From NCBI GenBank assembly GCA_014904845.1, contig MU119749.1, positions 1 through 21,518 of the forward strand: a stretch of 21,518 nucleotides of DNA, in the 5' to 3' direction. The translations under genes and the position numbers were made by a program. The stretch comes from Acephala macrosclerotiorum. Lineage: Eukaryota > Ascomycota > Leotiomycetes > Helotiales > Mollisiaceae. Positions within the stretch are counted from its first letter, which is position 1. The number at the start of each line of letters is the position of its first letter. The notes under the pieces were generated by a model. It saw nothing but the letters and a program-made list of their open reading frames with translations, was not told where the DNA came from and searched no databases. Below, one piece after another: positions 20,590 through 21,518 of this stretch.

Positions 20590-21331
20590 TTTGACTTCAA
20601 GTGCTTCAGGCCAAAAAGACTTGAAATTTATCGAAAAGCAAAGGAGTGGAAGGGTTTTGGGAATTGTCTGGCGGAGAATAATTCGAGAAATGCTATGCTT
20701 TATTATTGTAATCTCCAGTTGAATTGATCTTTGGCATATGGCTTGAATCAAGCCGAATGAGCGAAGGATGAATGACTCGGCCACCCAGCGTTTTCAATGT
20801 CCCGCCCTGACATGACAATCAAGGAGGACGGGCCAAGCTCAGATACTGCATGACAAAAAGTAATATTGCCGAGCGATCGTCCTTATTCAAAAAGAAAGGA
20901 GTATTAAAGTCCCAGCAAGGCTGGGAGATTGAGCGCTGGCTCGAGATGAGCCTCCTATCATCAGACGTAGATGGAAATGCAAGCAAGACCGGCGATCGGC
21001 ACGGGGAGATCTCGAGCACGAAAAGGAATCTCTTAGCGAACGTACATTCTAATTGTATCTGTCGACAAACTAATGATCTGATTTGCTCATACGACGAGTC
21101 TCGTCCGAAGAACCCACACTCAGTAGTCGTTCCCGAAACGTCTACAGTACTAAACAAAAATTATTCGCTACTGCATTTTTACCCCGCACCCCACCATTTA
21201 CCCTCCCCCCTTCATTTGACAATAACTCTACCATTATCCGTCCAAATCAAGTTCTGATTGAAGCATTAGAAAGGCCTAAAGCTAGGCTACAAGATGATTA
21301 AATTACATTGTGATTGCACTACAAACTGAGC
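20590..21331. other. Region between the Cys-rich ORF and the Tc1 transposase
   Basis: Frames of 112 to 135 codons overlap here on both strands (20850-21257 plus, 20819-21157 minus). Neither carries a motif or splice pattern, and I cannot choose between them. The last 30 or so bases (from about 21304) may already belong to the Tc1 element, since TACATTGTGATTGCAC is a plausible terminal sequence at a TA. Confidence 0.35.
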
Positions 21332-21518
21332 TCAGTATTTAGTATGCCATCCTTTTGCCTGGATTACAGCCTCTATTCTGTCTGGCATACTCTGGTATAA
21401 ATTGTCAAACAAGCTTTGAGGTAAACAGTCCCAGGCTGCTTGTAAACATGATTCCAGCCTTTGTCTTGCATGCTCACTCTTAGATTTATCTGTAAGAAGC
21501 TCTGGAAACATCTCATTA
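21332..21518 (-). CDS. Tc1/mariner-type transposase, 3' end only
   Basis: The final 61 codons of a transposase run into the right edge of the window. The frame ends SMPDRIEAVIQAKGWHTKY and stop, the typical C-terminus of Tc1-like transposases (MPxRIxAVIxAKGxxTKY), preceded by an AWDCLPQSLFDNL helix. These enzymes carry out cut-and-paste transposition at TA sites; the DDE catalytic residues lie outside the window. The visible part has no stop, frameshift or A/T bias, so the copy has not been hit by RIP here, unlike the other elements in the window. That suggests a recent arrival, a low copy number, or simply a short sample. Confidence 0.85.
   Translation of the reverse strand, partial: NEMFPELLTDKSKSEHARQRLESCLQAAWDCLPQSLFDNLYQSMPDRIEAVIQAKGWHTKY

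Overview
The window looks like nuclear DNA of a filamentous ascomycete (Pezizomycotina). The signs are short introns of about 45-71 nt with GT..AG ends and some CTAAC-type branch sites, monocistronic genes on both strands, a Clr5-domain protein, a multi-LysM secreted protein, fungal-type retro- and DNA transposons, and alternating gene-bearing and extremely AT-rich blocks typical of a genome shaped by repeat-induced point mutation (RIP). No species can be named from sequence alone.

Layout. 1-5160 is a nearly pure A/T block with a large degenerate inverted repeat centred near 2906. 5200-6199 carries a TATA-like promoter and an intact 301-codon ORF of unknown function right at the block edge. 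6538-7831 (minus) is a decayed secreted protein with five LysM domains, whose 5' end runs into a small A/T block (7832-7976). 8094-10341 (minus) is a small two-exon gene split by a 1894-bp Ty1/copia-type LTR element (8365-10258); the target duplication is the first five bases of the host intron. 11213-12613 (plus) is a three-exon Clr5-domain gene with frame lesions. 12640-15480 is a second A/T block with a striking A-only tract and a nested hairpin. 15638-16684 has weak ORFs only. 16685-17745 (minus) is a classical short-chain dehydrogenase/reductase (SDR) gene with a GC-AG intron and a phase problem at its last intron. 18209-19620 is a third A/T block bounded by 36-bp terminal inverted repeats, so it is a RIP-degraded DNA transposon. 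19621-21331 holds one plausible small Cys-rich protein gene. From 21332 to the right edge is the 3' end of a Tc1/mariner transposase that shows no RIP decay in the visible part.

The genes do not form a pathway or cluster. The common theme is genome defence against repeats: LTR differences are all CpA/TpG to TpA, and in the most degraded DNA the surviving G and C sit almost only in CpG dinucleotides. Genes bordering the blocks are broken or unknown, the usual picture of a fast-evolving accessory compartment. I found no clear new multi-gene system. The strongest observations are the retroelement sitting on a 5' splice site, the CpG-sparing mutation pattern, and the big palindrome.
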